This document shows, piece by piece, positions 1-7,492 of a stretch of DNA of 9,073 nucleotides. The DNA lies in assembly GCA_900555525.1 (NCBI GenBank), contig USLP01000034.1, forward strand, positions 1-9,073, in the 5' to 3' direction. The stretch's first letter is position 1. Every line of letters starts with the position of its first letter. The translations under genes were made by a program, and so were the position numbers. The notes under the pieces are model-generated. The model saw only the letters and a program-made list of their open reading frames with translations. It was not told where the DNA came from and did not search any database. The stretch comes from an uncultured Eubacteriales bacterium. GTDB lineage: Bacteria > Bacillota > Clostridia > UMGS1840.

Positions 1-14
1 GCGGGCGGTCTTTT

Positions 15-1787
15 CTACATTTCTTTCGGAATTAATACGGTAACGCACGTACCTTTTCCCTCTTCGCTGTCTATTGTTATTCCGTATTTGTCTTTATATA
101 CCATTTTTATTCGCTGGTTTACATTGGTAATCCCTATATGTTCGTCAAAAATATCAAATGCGTTATTTAAATCTTCTCTTATTTTAATAAGACGGTCATG
201 TGGTATTCCTGCGCCATTATCGGTTATTTTAAAGTAAATATCATCACCCGAAAAACCGCCCTCAAATATAATCTTCCCCCTCCTTTTAACAGGCTTTACG
301 CCGTGATAAACGGCATTTTCCAAAATAGGCTGCAGGGAAAGCTTTATTATTTTATGTTCTAAAATCTCCTCATCTATGTTCCAGTTGATCTCAAATCTGT
401 TCTTATATCTGTAAGAAAGAATTTCAGCATAGAGCTCCGTATATGTAAGCTCCTCCTTTATTGTAACAAGATATTCGTTTGATTTAAGAAGATAATTATA
501 AATTTTTCCAAGCTTGCCAATCATCTTTGAAACATCGTTATTTCCGCCATTTAATTGTATTGATTTCCAATTTATTGTTTCAAGAGTGTTGGAAAGAAAA
601 TGCGGATTTATTTGAGATTGCAAAGCAAGATTATATGCTTTTTTCAAATTGAGCGTATTATTGGAAAGCTTATTATCCGCTTCATTTTTCGCTCTCATAA
701 GCTCTCTTGCGTATTCAATTATATAATTAAGCTCGTCTTTTGAATTCGCCGCTCCCAATGATTCTTCAAAATTTGTGCTATCTATAAAATCGATAATATT
801 ATTTATGGGACGTATGGAATAATACGTCATTCCCACCGCGGCAAGTATACCGCATATAAATACTGTTACAGCAAACAAAAATGCTTTTTTTATCGTGTCC
901 GCATTTTTTTCTTTGTAATCGGAAATCGGATGAAGAAGCGCATAATACATATCGCTTTTTTGCGATTTTTGGCTGAAAAATATATAATCCTTATTGTCAG
1001 CCTTTACGTTTATCGGATTTTTTGTTTTTAAAATATCAGCGGCGGACAATTCGGAGGTGGTTTGGTTTATAAGGTTTTGATTTTTGCTGTAAAATATTTT
1101 CCCGTTGCCGGAAATAAGCAAATTATATGACCCATCAGAGTTTTTTTCAAAGCTTTTTAAAGTTGTAAGCTGTCGTATGTCTATATTTACCGCAACCGCA
1201 CCGACAAATCTGCCCGAAAACATAACGGGCTTTAAAATCGTGATAACAGTCGGATAATAATTATTTTTGTTTCGTATGAATGTCTGCATATTATCATCAG
1301 ACGCATTTTGATATTGTGTAAGCCACGAGCGGTCATTTAAGCTGTCGGTTTTCATATAGTCGTTGTTGCAGATTATTCCGTCGGTAGTTTCGGAATAAAT
1401 ATATATTGAATCGATATAGCCGTATATGCTTTTAAAACGCAGATTGTTCTGTTTGAGCTTTTCCCAAAGCTTTTGATTATTAAAATCCGAATTTTTTGAA
1501 ATCATAAATATTTTTGTGGAATCGTCAGACGCCGTTTTGTTTACAAACTGCTGCATTTCAAAGATTATTGCGTCGGTCGTGTCGCACATACTGTTAAGAT
1601 TATTTATACTTGCGCTGTTAATTTCATCATAAGTGGTATTCTTCATATCGTTATAGTAAAATACGGCAAAGAATAAAATGGGTATCATAACGATAACCGT
1701 ATAAAATATAAAATTCTTAAAAAGTATGCTTTTAAAACGAAATCGTTTAAAAAATTTCAAATACGCTTTTTTCTTATTTATTTTCAT
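15..1787 (-). CDS. Sensor histidine kinase, YesM/LytS-type (membrane)
   Basis: This is a membrane sensor kinase of 590 residues that should phosphorylate the response regulator encoded just upstream. Two membrane segments (about residues 24-45 and 301-323) flank an extracellular region of about 255 residues that looks like a dCache sensor domain. A HAMP-like linker starting with an R-P pair follows (about 324-378). Next comes the His_kinase domain with the phospho-accepting histidine in QINPHFL (H396). The ATPase domain shows the N box ENAVYHG (490-496), the G1 box DNGAGI (523-528) and HIGITNVNQRI followed by GKGT (550-580). The length is normal for YesM proteins. I chose the ATG at 1787, which overlaps the regulator's stop by 14 bp and implies translational coupling. 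An in-frame ATG at 1823 would add 12 residues; neither start has a strong ribosome site. The family usually senses carbohydrates or peptides outside the cell; the ligand here is unknown. The stop is TAG at 15-17. Confidence 0.93.
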   Translation of the reverse strand: MKINKKKAYLKFFKRFRFKSILFKNFIFYTVIVMIPILFFAVFYYNDMKNTTYDEINSASINNLNSMCDTTDAIIFEMQQFVNKTASDDSTKIFMISKNSDFNNQKLWEKLKQNNLRFKSIYGYIDSIYIYSETTDGIICNNDYMKTDSLNDRSWLTQYQNASDDNMQTFIRNKNNYYPTVITILKPVMFSGRFVGAVAVNIDIRQLTTLKSFEKNSDGSYNLLISGNGKIFYSKNQNLINQTTSELSAADILKTKNPINVKADNKDYIFFSQKSQKSDMYYALLHPISDYKEKNADTIKKAFLFAVTVFICGILAAVGMTYYSIRPINNIIDFIDSTNFEESLGAANSKDELNYIIEYARELMRAKNEADNKLSNNTLNLKKAYNLALQSQINPHFLSNTLETINWKSIQLNGGNNDVSKMIGKLGKIYNYLLKSNEYLVTIKEELTYTELYAEILSYRYKNRFEINWNIDEEILEHKIIKLSLQPILENAVYHGVKPVKRRGKIIFEGGFSGDDIYFKITDNGAGIPHDRLIKIREDLNNAFDIFDEHIGITNVNQRIKMVYKDKYGITIDSEEGKGTCVTVLIPKEM

Positions 1788-3009
1788 GTCGCCGTCTGTA
1801 CTCCATTGGGGATTCTCCCACATTTTTCTTAAATACCTTCAAAAAATACGATAATTCGCCGTAACCGATATTGGCTGATATTTCGCTTAATTTTTTATTC
1901 GTATTGCGAAGCAGATTTTTAGCCATGTTCATTTTCATATTTATAACATATGATGAAAAATTTTCACCCATCTGCTGTTTGAAATAACCGCTGAAATAAT
2001 TCATATTGTAATGAAAATGGTCTGCCGCCTGCTGTAAGGATATATCCTTTGTAAGGTTATCCATAATATATTTTTCTATCTGCGCAATCTTGTATTCATC
2101 TTCATTAAAGCTCTCATATTCAAAAGGAAGCAGATCGACAGGAATGTTATGATAAAAATCTTCAATACTTTCATATCCTGCCGAGATGTGAAATTTAGGC
2201 TCAACATCAGCATACAGCTTCAAATAAGCGTTAAGCTCTTTTATTTTCGTGTCGACAAAATCCATAAATTCCGCCGCCGTTTTATATGTGCTTGTATAAA
2301 CCACAAATTTAAATTTTCCTCGCACAAGATTAACACAGCAAGCGTCTATCATATAATCCCTGAAAAAATCACAAACATGGGATATTATATTTTCGCCGCC
2401 GTGGCTTGTGCCATCCTTTAGATTTTGCATACACCAGTCTTCGTAAGATGCGATTCCCATGCCGATAACAACAAAACGGCAGTTTTTAACGTCTCCGCTT
2501 TCCCCGACAATTTCAAGCTTCTGTGAAAATTCATCTTCGTTTATATTTCTTAAGAATACCGATTTCAAAAATTCATTTTTAAAATATTGGAATTGCTTAT
2601 GTATAATCTCATTTTTTTGTTTTTCTTCTTTCTTTTTTGCTATTTCGTTTGTAACAGTTTCAAACACAGTCATAAGCTCGTCATACTGCGTCGGTTTTGT
2701 TATATAAAATCTTGCGCGATATTCGATAGCCGCCATAGAGTAATCGAATTTCTTATATCCGCTTATTATGATAACCTTTGCCGAAAGCTTTGTTTCATAA
2801 ATGAATTTCATTATATCGATACCCGAAACATTATTCATTTTTATATCGGTTATAACGAGGTCTACTTCATTTTCGTTGAGAAATTCGATTGCCTCGTTGC
2901 CGTCGTCAAATTCTCCGACGATTTCATAGTCTTTCTGTGAGGTTTCGACAAAAAATCTGAGTCCGTTTCTGATTTCTTCTTCATCATCGATTATTATGAG
3001 CTTATACAT
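1774..3009 (-). CDS. Response regulator, receiver + AraC-type HTH (YesN-like)
   Basis: This is a cytoplasmic transcription regulator of 411 residues. The N-terminal receiver has the acidic pair D8-D9, the phosphorylation site D55 in LVITDIKM, S83 in IIISGY and K105-P106 in FYITKP, so all phosphotransfer residues are present. A middle region (about 125-300) of the kind found in YesN regulators has no recognisable motif. The C-terminal 100 residues (311-411) are an AraC/XylS double helix-turn-helix. They carry the ISLQQAADHFHYNMNYFSGYF and LSEISANIGYGELSYFLKVFKK helices and the typical GESPMEYRRR ending. I chose the ATG at 3009 because GGAG lies six bases upstream and the protein then begins MYKLIIIDDE, the normal receiver start. 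ATGs at 3021 and 3042 are possible but would add an atypical N-terminal tail. It sits with its kinase downstream and likely controls carbohydrate genes; whether the adjacent operon is a target is inference. Confidence 0.94.
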   Translation of the reverse strand: MYKLIIIDDEEEIRNGLRFFVETSQKDYEIVGEFDDGNEAIEFLNENEVDLVITDIKMNNVSGIDIMKFIYETKLSAKVIIISGYKKFDYSMAAIEYRARFYITKPTQYDELMTVFETVTNEIAKKKEEKQKNEIIHKQFQYFKNEFLKSVFLRNINEDEFSQKLEIVGESGDVKNCRFVVIGMGIASYEDWCMQNLKDGTSHGGENIISHVCDFFRDYMIDACCVNLVRGKFKFVVYTSTYKTAAEFMDFVDTKIKELNAYLKLYADVEPKFHISAGYESIEDFYHNIPVDLLPFEYESFNEDEYKIAQIEKYIMDNLTKDISLQQAADHFHYNMNYFSGYFKQQMGENFSSYVINMKMNMAKNLLRNTNKKLSEISANIGYGELSYFLKVFKKNVGESPMEYRRRHENK

Positions 3010-3015
3010 AAAAAT

Positions 3016-3019
3016 CTCC
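3016..3019 (-). promoter_or_regulatory. Ribosome binding site deciding the regulator start
   Basis: GGAG on the minus strand, six bases before the ATG at 3009. It selects the start MYKLIII over two in-frame ATGs further upstream. The core itself lies within the short in-frame extension those upstream starts would translate. Confidence 0.7.
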
Positions 3020-3050
3020 ATTCCGCCGCCCTGCATCGGCACAATCGGTA

Positions 3051-3097
3051 ATAAAAATCTCTTTTTGCAGAGAAAGAAATGATAAGAGATTTTTTAT
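3051..3097 (-). repeat. Inverted repeat in the regulator's 5' leader
   Basis: AAAAATCTCTT (3053-3063) is the exact reverse complement of AAGAGATTTTT (3084-3094), with a 20-base loop. The pairing extends to about 3051 and 3097 with one bulged T. It lies between the predicted promoter and the regulator start, about 45 bases before the ATG. On the minus strand the second arm ends in a T-rich stretch, so a weak attenuator is possible. However, the stem is AT-rich and the tail is partly inside the stem, so this may be a chance or structural repeat. Confidence 0.4.
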
Positions 3098-3173
3098 CCG
3101 TGTGCGTTTCTTAAAGGTAAAACCAAAAAGAAATCACATAGGTACTATATTTGTTAATGCGCGCCTTTATGTT

Positions 3174-3202
3174 ATTGTATCACATATTTTTTATTATTGC
3201 AA
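3174..3202 (-). promoter_or_regulatory. Predicted sigma-A promoter for the two-component genes
   Basis: Reading leftward, a -35 TTGCAA (3202-3197) is followed by a 17-base spacer and a -10 TACAAT (3179-3174). A TG one base upstream of the -10 makes it an extended -10. Spacing is optimal and each hexamer differs from consensus by one or two bases. Transcription would begin near 3167, giving a leader of about 160 nt before the regulator ATG at 3009. The -35 hexamer lies inside one arm of the adjacent perfect hairpin, so a protein bound there, or a structure there, could affect initiation. This is a prediction from base pattern only. Confidence 0.65.
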
Positions 3203-3226
3203 GAGGCATTTCGCCTCTTGCAATAA
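3194..3226. terminator. Perfect 14-bp hairpin after the secreted-protein operon
   Basis: TTATTGCAAGAGGC (3194-3207) and GCCTCTTGCAATAA (3213-3226) are exact reverse complements around a 5-base loop. The hairpin starts ten bases beyond the stop codon of the LamG protein, where a terminator is expected. The T-rich tail (ATTTTTGTATTATTTT, from 3227) follows the stem on the plus strand. On the minus strand, the direction of all genes here, the stem is followed by an A-rich run instead. It is therefore a textbook terminator only for plus-strand transcripts. For the operon it may work as a weak or factor-assisted terminator or as an RNA 3'-end stabiliser. It could also be an operator, since it overlaps the -35 of the next promoter. 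Confidence 0.6.
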
Positions 3227-3235
3227 ATTTTTGTA

Positions 3236-5464
3236 TTATTTTGTTAAAGTATCGTCCGATGACAGAATTGGAACCATATTTCCCAAGCTGTCCCAGCACA
3301 TTACCTTAAGCGTATCTCCCGACTCAATGCTTGCGAATTCTGTTTCCCAAACATATGCGTCTTTACTTTCCGAGGTAAGCGTACCTGTTTTTACATCTTT
3401 TAATTTGCCGTTATTATAAACCGCCATTATAACCGTAGGCGCTGTTTTCTTTGATGTAACCGTTACGCTCGCTTTTGCTTTATTTGCGCTTGCGATGCTG
3501 TCGGCGGTTATTACTGCATTATTTTCATCTTTAAACTCAACGCTGTACGTTTCAAATTTTGCTTTTGCGGTTTCGTACATTTTATATGCGTCGTAACTAT
3601 CCGCAACACCTTTATAAAAGCTTGACATTGCCCATGTGCAAGGTGATTTTGTAAATTGGTTTCCTCCGTCATTCATGATTGTAAGCTTGACATCATCTGC
3701 AGCCGCTGCTTTTTTCGGACTGCCTTGTGCGGCTGCTGTGCCGTCAGTTGTGGCTGCTGTTTCATATCTTACACCGTTTACGTAAAATACAGGTTGTACA
3801 ATCTTGTCGGAAAATTCGTACGTGCAAATTATATGATAAAACTTACCTGCCTCAAGATTTATCCCTTGTGCTTTATAGCGTAAACTTCCACTGTCATATG
3901 ATCTATCCATATATAAAGAGCCGTCGTTAAAAGCAAAAATCATTTGAATACCCGGAACTGATAAAAACGGATGATAACTTCTGTCATCACTAAACCCATC
4001 AATTTTAACATAAATTTCGTATGTTACGGCGCTGTCAAGCTGTGCCGCAAGTTCGGGCGAATCAATGTGGAAATATGTCCAGTTTCCGGTATATGTATAA
4101 TATGAATTCAAAACATTTTCGTTATATTTTTCTCTTGCGGAAACAACATCAAGCTGCATTTTAGGATACGTTGAATTAGGAAGCACATCCGCAACGTATG
4201 TTGTATATCCGCCCCATTGAGGAGTCCAGCCTTCGGAAATTTCGGGAGATTCATACCTTGCTAACGAAATGAGCGAAGAAGTCTCACTGCATATAAAGGG
4301 CAGCTTAAATTCACCTTCTTTTATAAATTCTCCGCTTGCATTCTTTATATCCTTTATGATAAGCTCATAGTTTATTCCGTCCGATAATGTAAAACCGGAT
4401 ATTGCATATGTATCATTTTCCCATGAAGCATTATAAGGAACATACAAATTGGTTGATTTATCAACCATGTACACATTTTCAGGTGTAACCGTTGCCTTAT
4501 CTGCGCCTGAAAAATCAATTTTCACTGTATTTTCACATTCTTTTACAGTGTTCAGGTTTGTTATAAGAGCGCCGCCTATATCGTAAAATTTGACGTCATA
4601 GGCGTCTTCAAAGGAAGGCTTCTCGGTGTTAAAGGTTTCGATAGCCGCCCCTTCTGTTATACAACCGCTGTAAATTCCCGTCTTACTAAGTGTACAGCCT
4701 TTTAAAAACTGATAGGCATTATGAAAAGTACGTCCCATTTCAAATGTATCATTATCGGACGTATGTGCTTTCGCATTGCCTTCAGGCGCAGGAACGGAAC
4801 CGCTTTGACTGACAGAAACAACATTTCCGTTTATTAGAATTTGAGGCAAATTTGACGATGATGACGGATCATATGAAAGAATGATATTTGTCCATTCGTT
4901 GAGCGGTATTAACGTTCCGATTTCGGCATATAACTCGCTCGTGTCAAAGCGTCTTCTCAAAATCAACTTGCCGCCTTTAAAATTATCGTTTTCATCTTTA
5001 CTTTGATTGAGCGAAAGCTGAATCGGATAATTTTCGTTTTGTCCGTTGGCAACCCAGAAAATTGCTGTGCCGTTTCCACAGTAATCTTTAAAGCGCTCGT
5101 CAAGCTTTATCCACGTGCTGAAAGTAAAAGCTCCGTCAAGAGTATTTAAAATTTCTTCATTTTTTCCGCCGTCAATGAAAAAATATTCTTTTCCCAAGTC
5201 GGAAATTGTGTCAAAGGAATAAACGCAATTATTGGATTTACTTTGTGTTACGCCAAAATAAGCATTTAGGGCATTTTCACCGTTTGTATCATAGATATAT
5301 TGCGTATTTGAGCTGAATGGTCCGATATTTGACATATCCCAGACAGCTACGGGTGTAATTTCATTTACCGAAGTATCCTTCGTATCGGCAAATGCAGTGA
5401 AAGTGAAACAAGATGCCAAAACCAAGAAAGCTGTAATGATTGAAAAAAGTTTTCTGTTAATCAT
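3236..5464 (-). CDS. Secreted two-LamG-domain protein (carbohydrate binding?)
   Basis: This is a 742-residue exported protein. The signal peptide is residues 1-26, with likely cleavage after AFA. A first concanavalin/LamG-like sandwich spans about 60-280, with strands such as FTFSTWIKLD and NEWTNIILSYD followed by the ILINGNVV hairpin. An Ig-like, SbsA-type linker domain covers about 285-390. A second LamG-like sandwich lies at about 395-640, with VTYEIYVKIDG and KFYHIICTYE followed by VFYVNGVRYE. A C-terminal module (about 641-742) has AVYNNGKLKDV and DTLKVMCWDSLGNM, a pattern I associate with the ends of secreted clostridial carbohydrate-active proteins. There is no LPXTG motif, SLH repeat, dockerin or C-terminal membrane anchor. 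AGGAGG lies eight bases before the ATG. Residues 570-590 form an Ala-rich loop. It follows the beta-helix gene by about 39 nt and ends the operon. A binding or accessory role is inference; no catalytic motif was recognised. Confidence 0.88.
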   Translation of the reverse strand: MINRKLFSIITAFLVLASCFTFTAFADTKDTSVNEITPVAVWDMSNIGPFSSNTQYIYDTNGENALNAYFGVTQSKSNNCVYSFDTISDLGKEYFFIDGGKNEEILNTLDGAFTFSTWIKLDERFKDYCGNGTAIFWVANGQNENYPIQLSLNQSKDENDNFKGGKLILRRRFDTSELYAEIGTLIPLNEWTNIILSYDPSSSSNLPQILINGNVVSVSQSGSVPAPEGNAKAHTSDNDTFEMGRTFHNAYQFLKGCTLSKTGIYSGCITEGAAIETFNTEKPSFEDAYDVKFYDIGGALITNLNTVKECENTVKIDFSGADKATVTPENVYMVDKSTNLYVPYNASWENDTYAISGFTLSDGINYELIIKDIKNASGEFIKEGEFKLPFICSETSSLISLARYESPEISEGWTPQWGGYTTYVADVLPNSTYPKMQLDVVSAREKYNENVLNSYYTYTGNWTYFHIDSPELAAQLDSAVTYEIYVKIDGFSDDRSYHPFLSVPGIQMIFAFNDGSLYMDRSYDSGSLRYKAQGINLEAGKFYHIICTYEFSDKIVQPVFYVNGVRYETAATTDGTAAAQGSPKKAAAADDVKLTIMNDGGNQFTKSPCTWAMSSFYKGVADSYDAYKMYETAKAKFETYSVEFKDENNAVITADSIASANKAKASVTVTSKKTAPTVIMAVYNNGKLKDVKTGTLTSESKDAYVWETEFASIESGDTLKVMCWDSLGNMVPILSSDDTLTK

Positions 5465-5472
5465 GAAATTAA

Positions 5473-5478
5473 CCTCCT
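5473..5478 (-). promoter_or_regulatory. Ribosome binding site of the two-LamG protein
   Basis: AGGAGG on the minus strand with an eight-base spacer to the ATG at 5464. It fixes the start in front of a clear signal peptide. The 39-base gap to the preceding gene holds only A/T-rich sequence besides this site, with no hairpin. Confidence 0.85.
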
Positions 5479-5503
5479 AATTTTTTTATATATTTTATTT
5501 TTT

Positions 5504-7477
5504 TTACTGAATAATTCCACAGCTTGAAATATCTATAGGATTAAAATTTGAAAAGCTTAACAAAAACGAAAAATCAAAATTGCTTTTATCCGTAAATATT
5601 TCATCATCTGTCTGCGTGTTATTTATAAGCGTGCTTCCGGAAAGTCCGATAAAATCCGTGCCAATACTGCCCGAAAGTGAAAAAATATTATTTTTTATAA
5701 CATTTCCCCTGTAAGTTTTTATCGGTTCTGTAGGATCGGGTATATCCGCAAGTTCGGGATAGCGAGCCAACCATACGGTTTCATCTTTATAAAGTTTCAA
5801 ATATCCGTTCCACATATCGGTTGACGGATGTGAATCATAGGAATGGGCAAATATCGGAATATCCACTTCTGAAAAAACATTGTTTTCTATCGTATTATCA
5901 CCTCCGCTGTTAATATGAATTGCGCAGGGCATATCATAGAAAATGTTATTTCTGACTATTTGTCCGCCGTTGAAATTATCGAAATACACACCGAAAAGTC
6001 CCGTATTTAAAAAACCTTTTTTTCCGTTTCCGAGGTGGTGTATAAAATTGTTTTCTATAACGTTTCCCCTTGAACTTCCGTCGCCGTAAGTGTAGATTGC
6101 GCCTGCATCCTCTGTTTCTGTGAGTACATTATAAATCTCATTATAAGAAATTTCGTTATCGTTGCCGTAAAAGATAATACCTGCATGAAGCGATTCATGA
6201 ATCGTATTATGTGAAATCGTATCTCCGATTCCGTCAACCCAAACCGCAGGTGAATATGTAGGAATATTCCAAGAAAAATCGCATATTTCATTATTTGTAA
6301 CGAAATTATATGATTTTCGCAAATCATATTTCTTGCCGCAGTCGGAAAAACGTATTCCTCCGCTTCCTATACTTGCTATATTACTGTTTTTTATTCCGCA
6401 TTTATAGCTTTTTCTGATATTTAAAGCAGTACCGCAAATATTATAAAAGGTACAATTATCAAACGAAATTTCGCTTCCGCCGTTTATAATTACCGCAGAT
6501 GAACAAGTGTTTTCAAAGGTAATATTTGAAAAAGAAATATTTTTTGTATTGAAGATTTTCAAAAAAGGCTGTTTACTTACAGAAATGCTGATATTTTCGG
6601 TATTTTCATCCGAATAGAAATAAAGCCTTTTTTGATTTCTGTCTATATACTGTTCATCTTCGCTGTCGAGTTCCTCCAAAACATTTGAAAACCAAATATC
6701 GGCGTCTATTTGTATTCCTGAATACAATTTTGTTCCTCCTGAGGTGATTTTTTTGTTTACCGTATCTATTGAGCCTATGCGGATTTTTTGATATTTCCAC
6801 AAAACATCACCAAAACCCTCCAAGTATACCTCATTGGGTTTTAACCATGAAGAAATGTTTTCGTCCGTATATCCGATTATAAATTCTGTGTCATTTTGGC
6901 TCCCGCTTTTATATACGTTATCAACCCTAAGCATGGTATCATTTGGGTAACGGGCGCTTTTAAGTCTTATATTGTCTTTCGAAACAATGTAATCGGAAAT
7001 TTCCAAGTGCATATCATTAACTTCATTCGGTTCGTCAAGCTGATCTGACTTATCCAATGATACCCACTTAATTTTATCTCTTAAATCGGATTTTATGCGT
7101 GAATAATTCGTATCATCTTCCGATAGGGTTTGAAATTTGTTTTTATCAAATGATAACGCTCCTGTTATAACAGCGCCGTCTTCTCCCGTAAAATTAATTC
7201 CGCTGTCTTTGGAATCAAGATAAAGCGCCGAATCCAAGAAATATCTTCCGCTGTTTAATACAATATTAAAACCGCCTGCCGATACGGCGCCGCGTTCTTT
7301 CTGCCATCTTACGGCCTGCCTTGCACGGTAAAGCGTATGAAAAGGCTTGTCATATGTTCCGTCGTTATAATCACTGCCATACGGTGAAATATAAAATGTA
7401 ATTTCTTCCTCCGCGCATACGGAAATTATCGAAAAAGTCAGCAGAACGGTTAAAACAATACTTATAATTTTTTTCAT
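5504..7477 (-). CDS. Secreted right-handed beta-helix protein, GH141-like
   Basis: This is a 657-residue exported protein, probably a glycoside hydrolase acting on plant polysaccharide. A signal peptide (1-22, cleavage after VCA) leads into FYISPYGSDYNDGT and KPFHTLYRARQAVR, the N-terminal signature of secreted beta-helix enzymes of the GH141 type. SARYPND (174-180) and NVLEELD...YIDR...LYFY (265-288) are further hallmarks of that group. Short Asn-rich helix turns run from about 305 to 600. They include EDAGAIYT (D457) and GVYFDN (D500), which sit where I would expect the paired acidic catalytic residues. The conserved tail W..RYPELAD...GNVIKNNIF is at 569-599. Known GH141 members are an alpha-L-fucosidase acting on rhamnogalacturonan II and a xylanase; the substrate here cannot be told. 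AGGAGG lies seven bases before the ATG, only 15 nt after the preceding gene. The PGEW usually seen in the second hallmark is here EDEQ. A pectate-lyase-like role is an alternative. Confidence 0.88.
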   Translation of the reverse strand: MKKIISIVLTVLLTFSIISVCAEEEITFYISPYGSDYNDGTYDKPFHTLYRARQAVRWQKERGAVSAGGFNIVLNSGRYFLDSALYLDSKDSGINFTGEDGAVITGALSFDKNKFQTLSEDDTNYSRIKSDLRDKIKWVSLDKSDQLDEPNEVNDMHLEISDYIVSKDNIRLKSARYPNDTMLRVDNVYKSGSQNDTEFIIGYTDENISSWLKPNEVYLEGFGDVLWKYQKIRIGSIDTVNKKITSGGTKLYSGIQIDADIWFSNVLEELDSEDEQYIDRNQKRLYFYSDENTENISISVSKQPFLKIFNTKNISFSNITFENTCSSAVIINGGSEISFDNCTFYNICGTALNIRKSYKCGIKNSNIASIGSGGIRFSDCGKKYDLRKSYNFVTNNEICDFSWNIPTYSPAVWVDGIGDTISHNTIHESLHAGIIFYGNDNEISYNEIYNVLTETEDAGAIYTYGDGSSRGNVIENNFIHHLGNGKKGFLNTGLFGVYFDNFNGGQIVRNNIFYDMPCAIHINSGGDNTIENNVFSEVDIPIFAHSYDSHPSTDMWNGYLKLYKDETVWLARYPELADIPDPTEPIKTYRGNVIKNNIFSLSGSIGTDFIGLSGSTLINNTQTDDEIFTDKSNFDFSFLLSFSNFNPIDISSCGIIQ

Positions 7478-7484
7478 TGTTCCG

Positions 7485-7490
7485 CCTCCT
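7485..7490 (-). promoter_or_regulatory. Ribosome binding site of the GH141-like gene
   Basis: AGGAGG on the minus strand, seven bases before the ATG at 7477. It lies within the 15-base gap after the preceding stop codon at 7493-7495. The two genes must therefore share a transcript. Confidence 0.85.
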
Positions 7491-7492
7491 TT

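Noticed and set aside
1..14. GC-rich stretch after the kinase stop (AAAAGACCGCCCGC on the minus strand), possibly the first arm of a terminator
   Set aside because: The second arm, if any, lies outside the window, so it cannot be supported.
2149..2940. Several plus-strand open frames opposite the response regulator
   Set aside because: They are antisense shadows of a well-supported receiver/AraC gene, with low-complexity Phe/Cys/Ile-rich translations.
3111..3137. Eight-codon GTG-started reading frame (MISFWFYL) in the regulator leader, as a possible leader peptide
   Set aside because: There is no ribosome site in front, GTG start only, and no paired terminator/antiterminator structure that would make it an attenuator.
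3102..3419. Plus-strand open frame of 105 codons over the regulator leader and the end of gene D
   Set aside because: It is antisense to a clear secreted-protein gene, crosses the hairpin and promoter, and has no ribosome site or recognisable protein pattern.
3656..3930. Two plus-strand open frames opposite the second LamG domain
   Set aside because: They are shadows of gene D with no start signal and Cys/Leu-rich translations.
6055..6327. Minus-strand 90-codon frame inside the GH141-like gene
   Set aside because: It is an alternative frame wholly within a well-supported gene, with no ribosome site.
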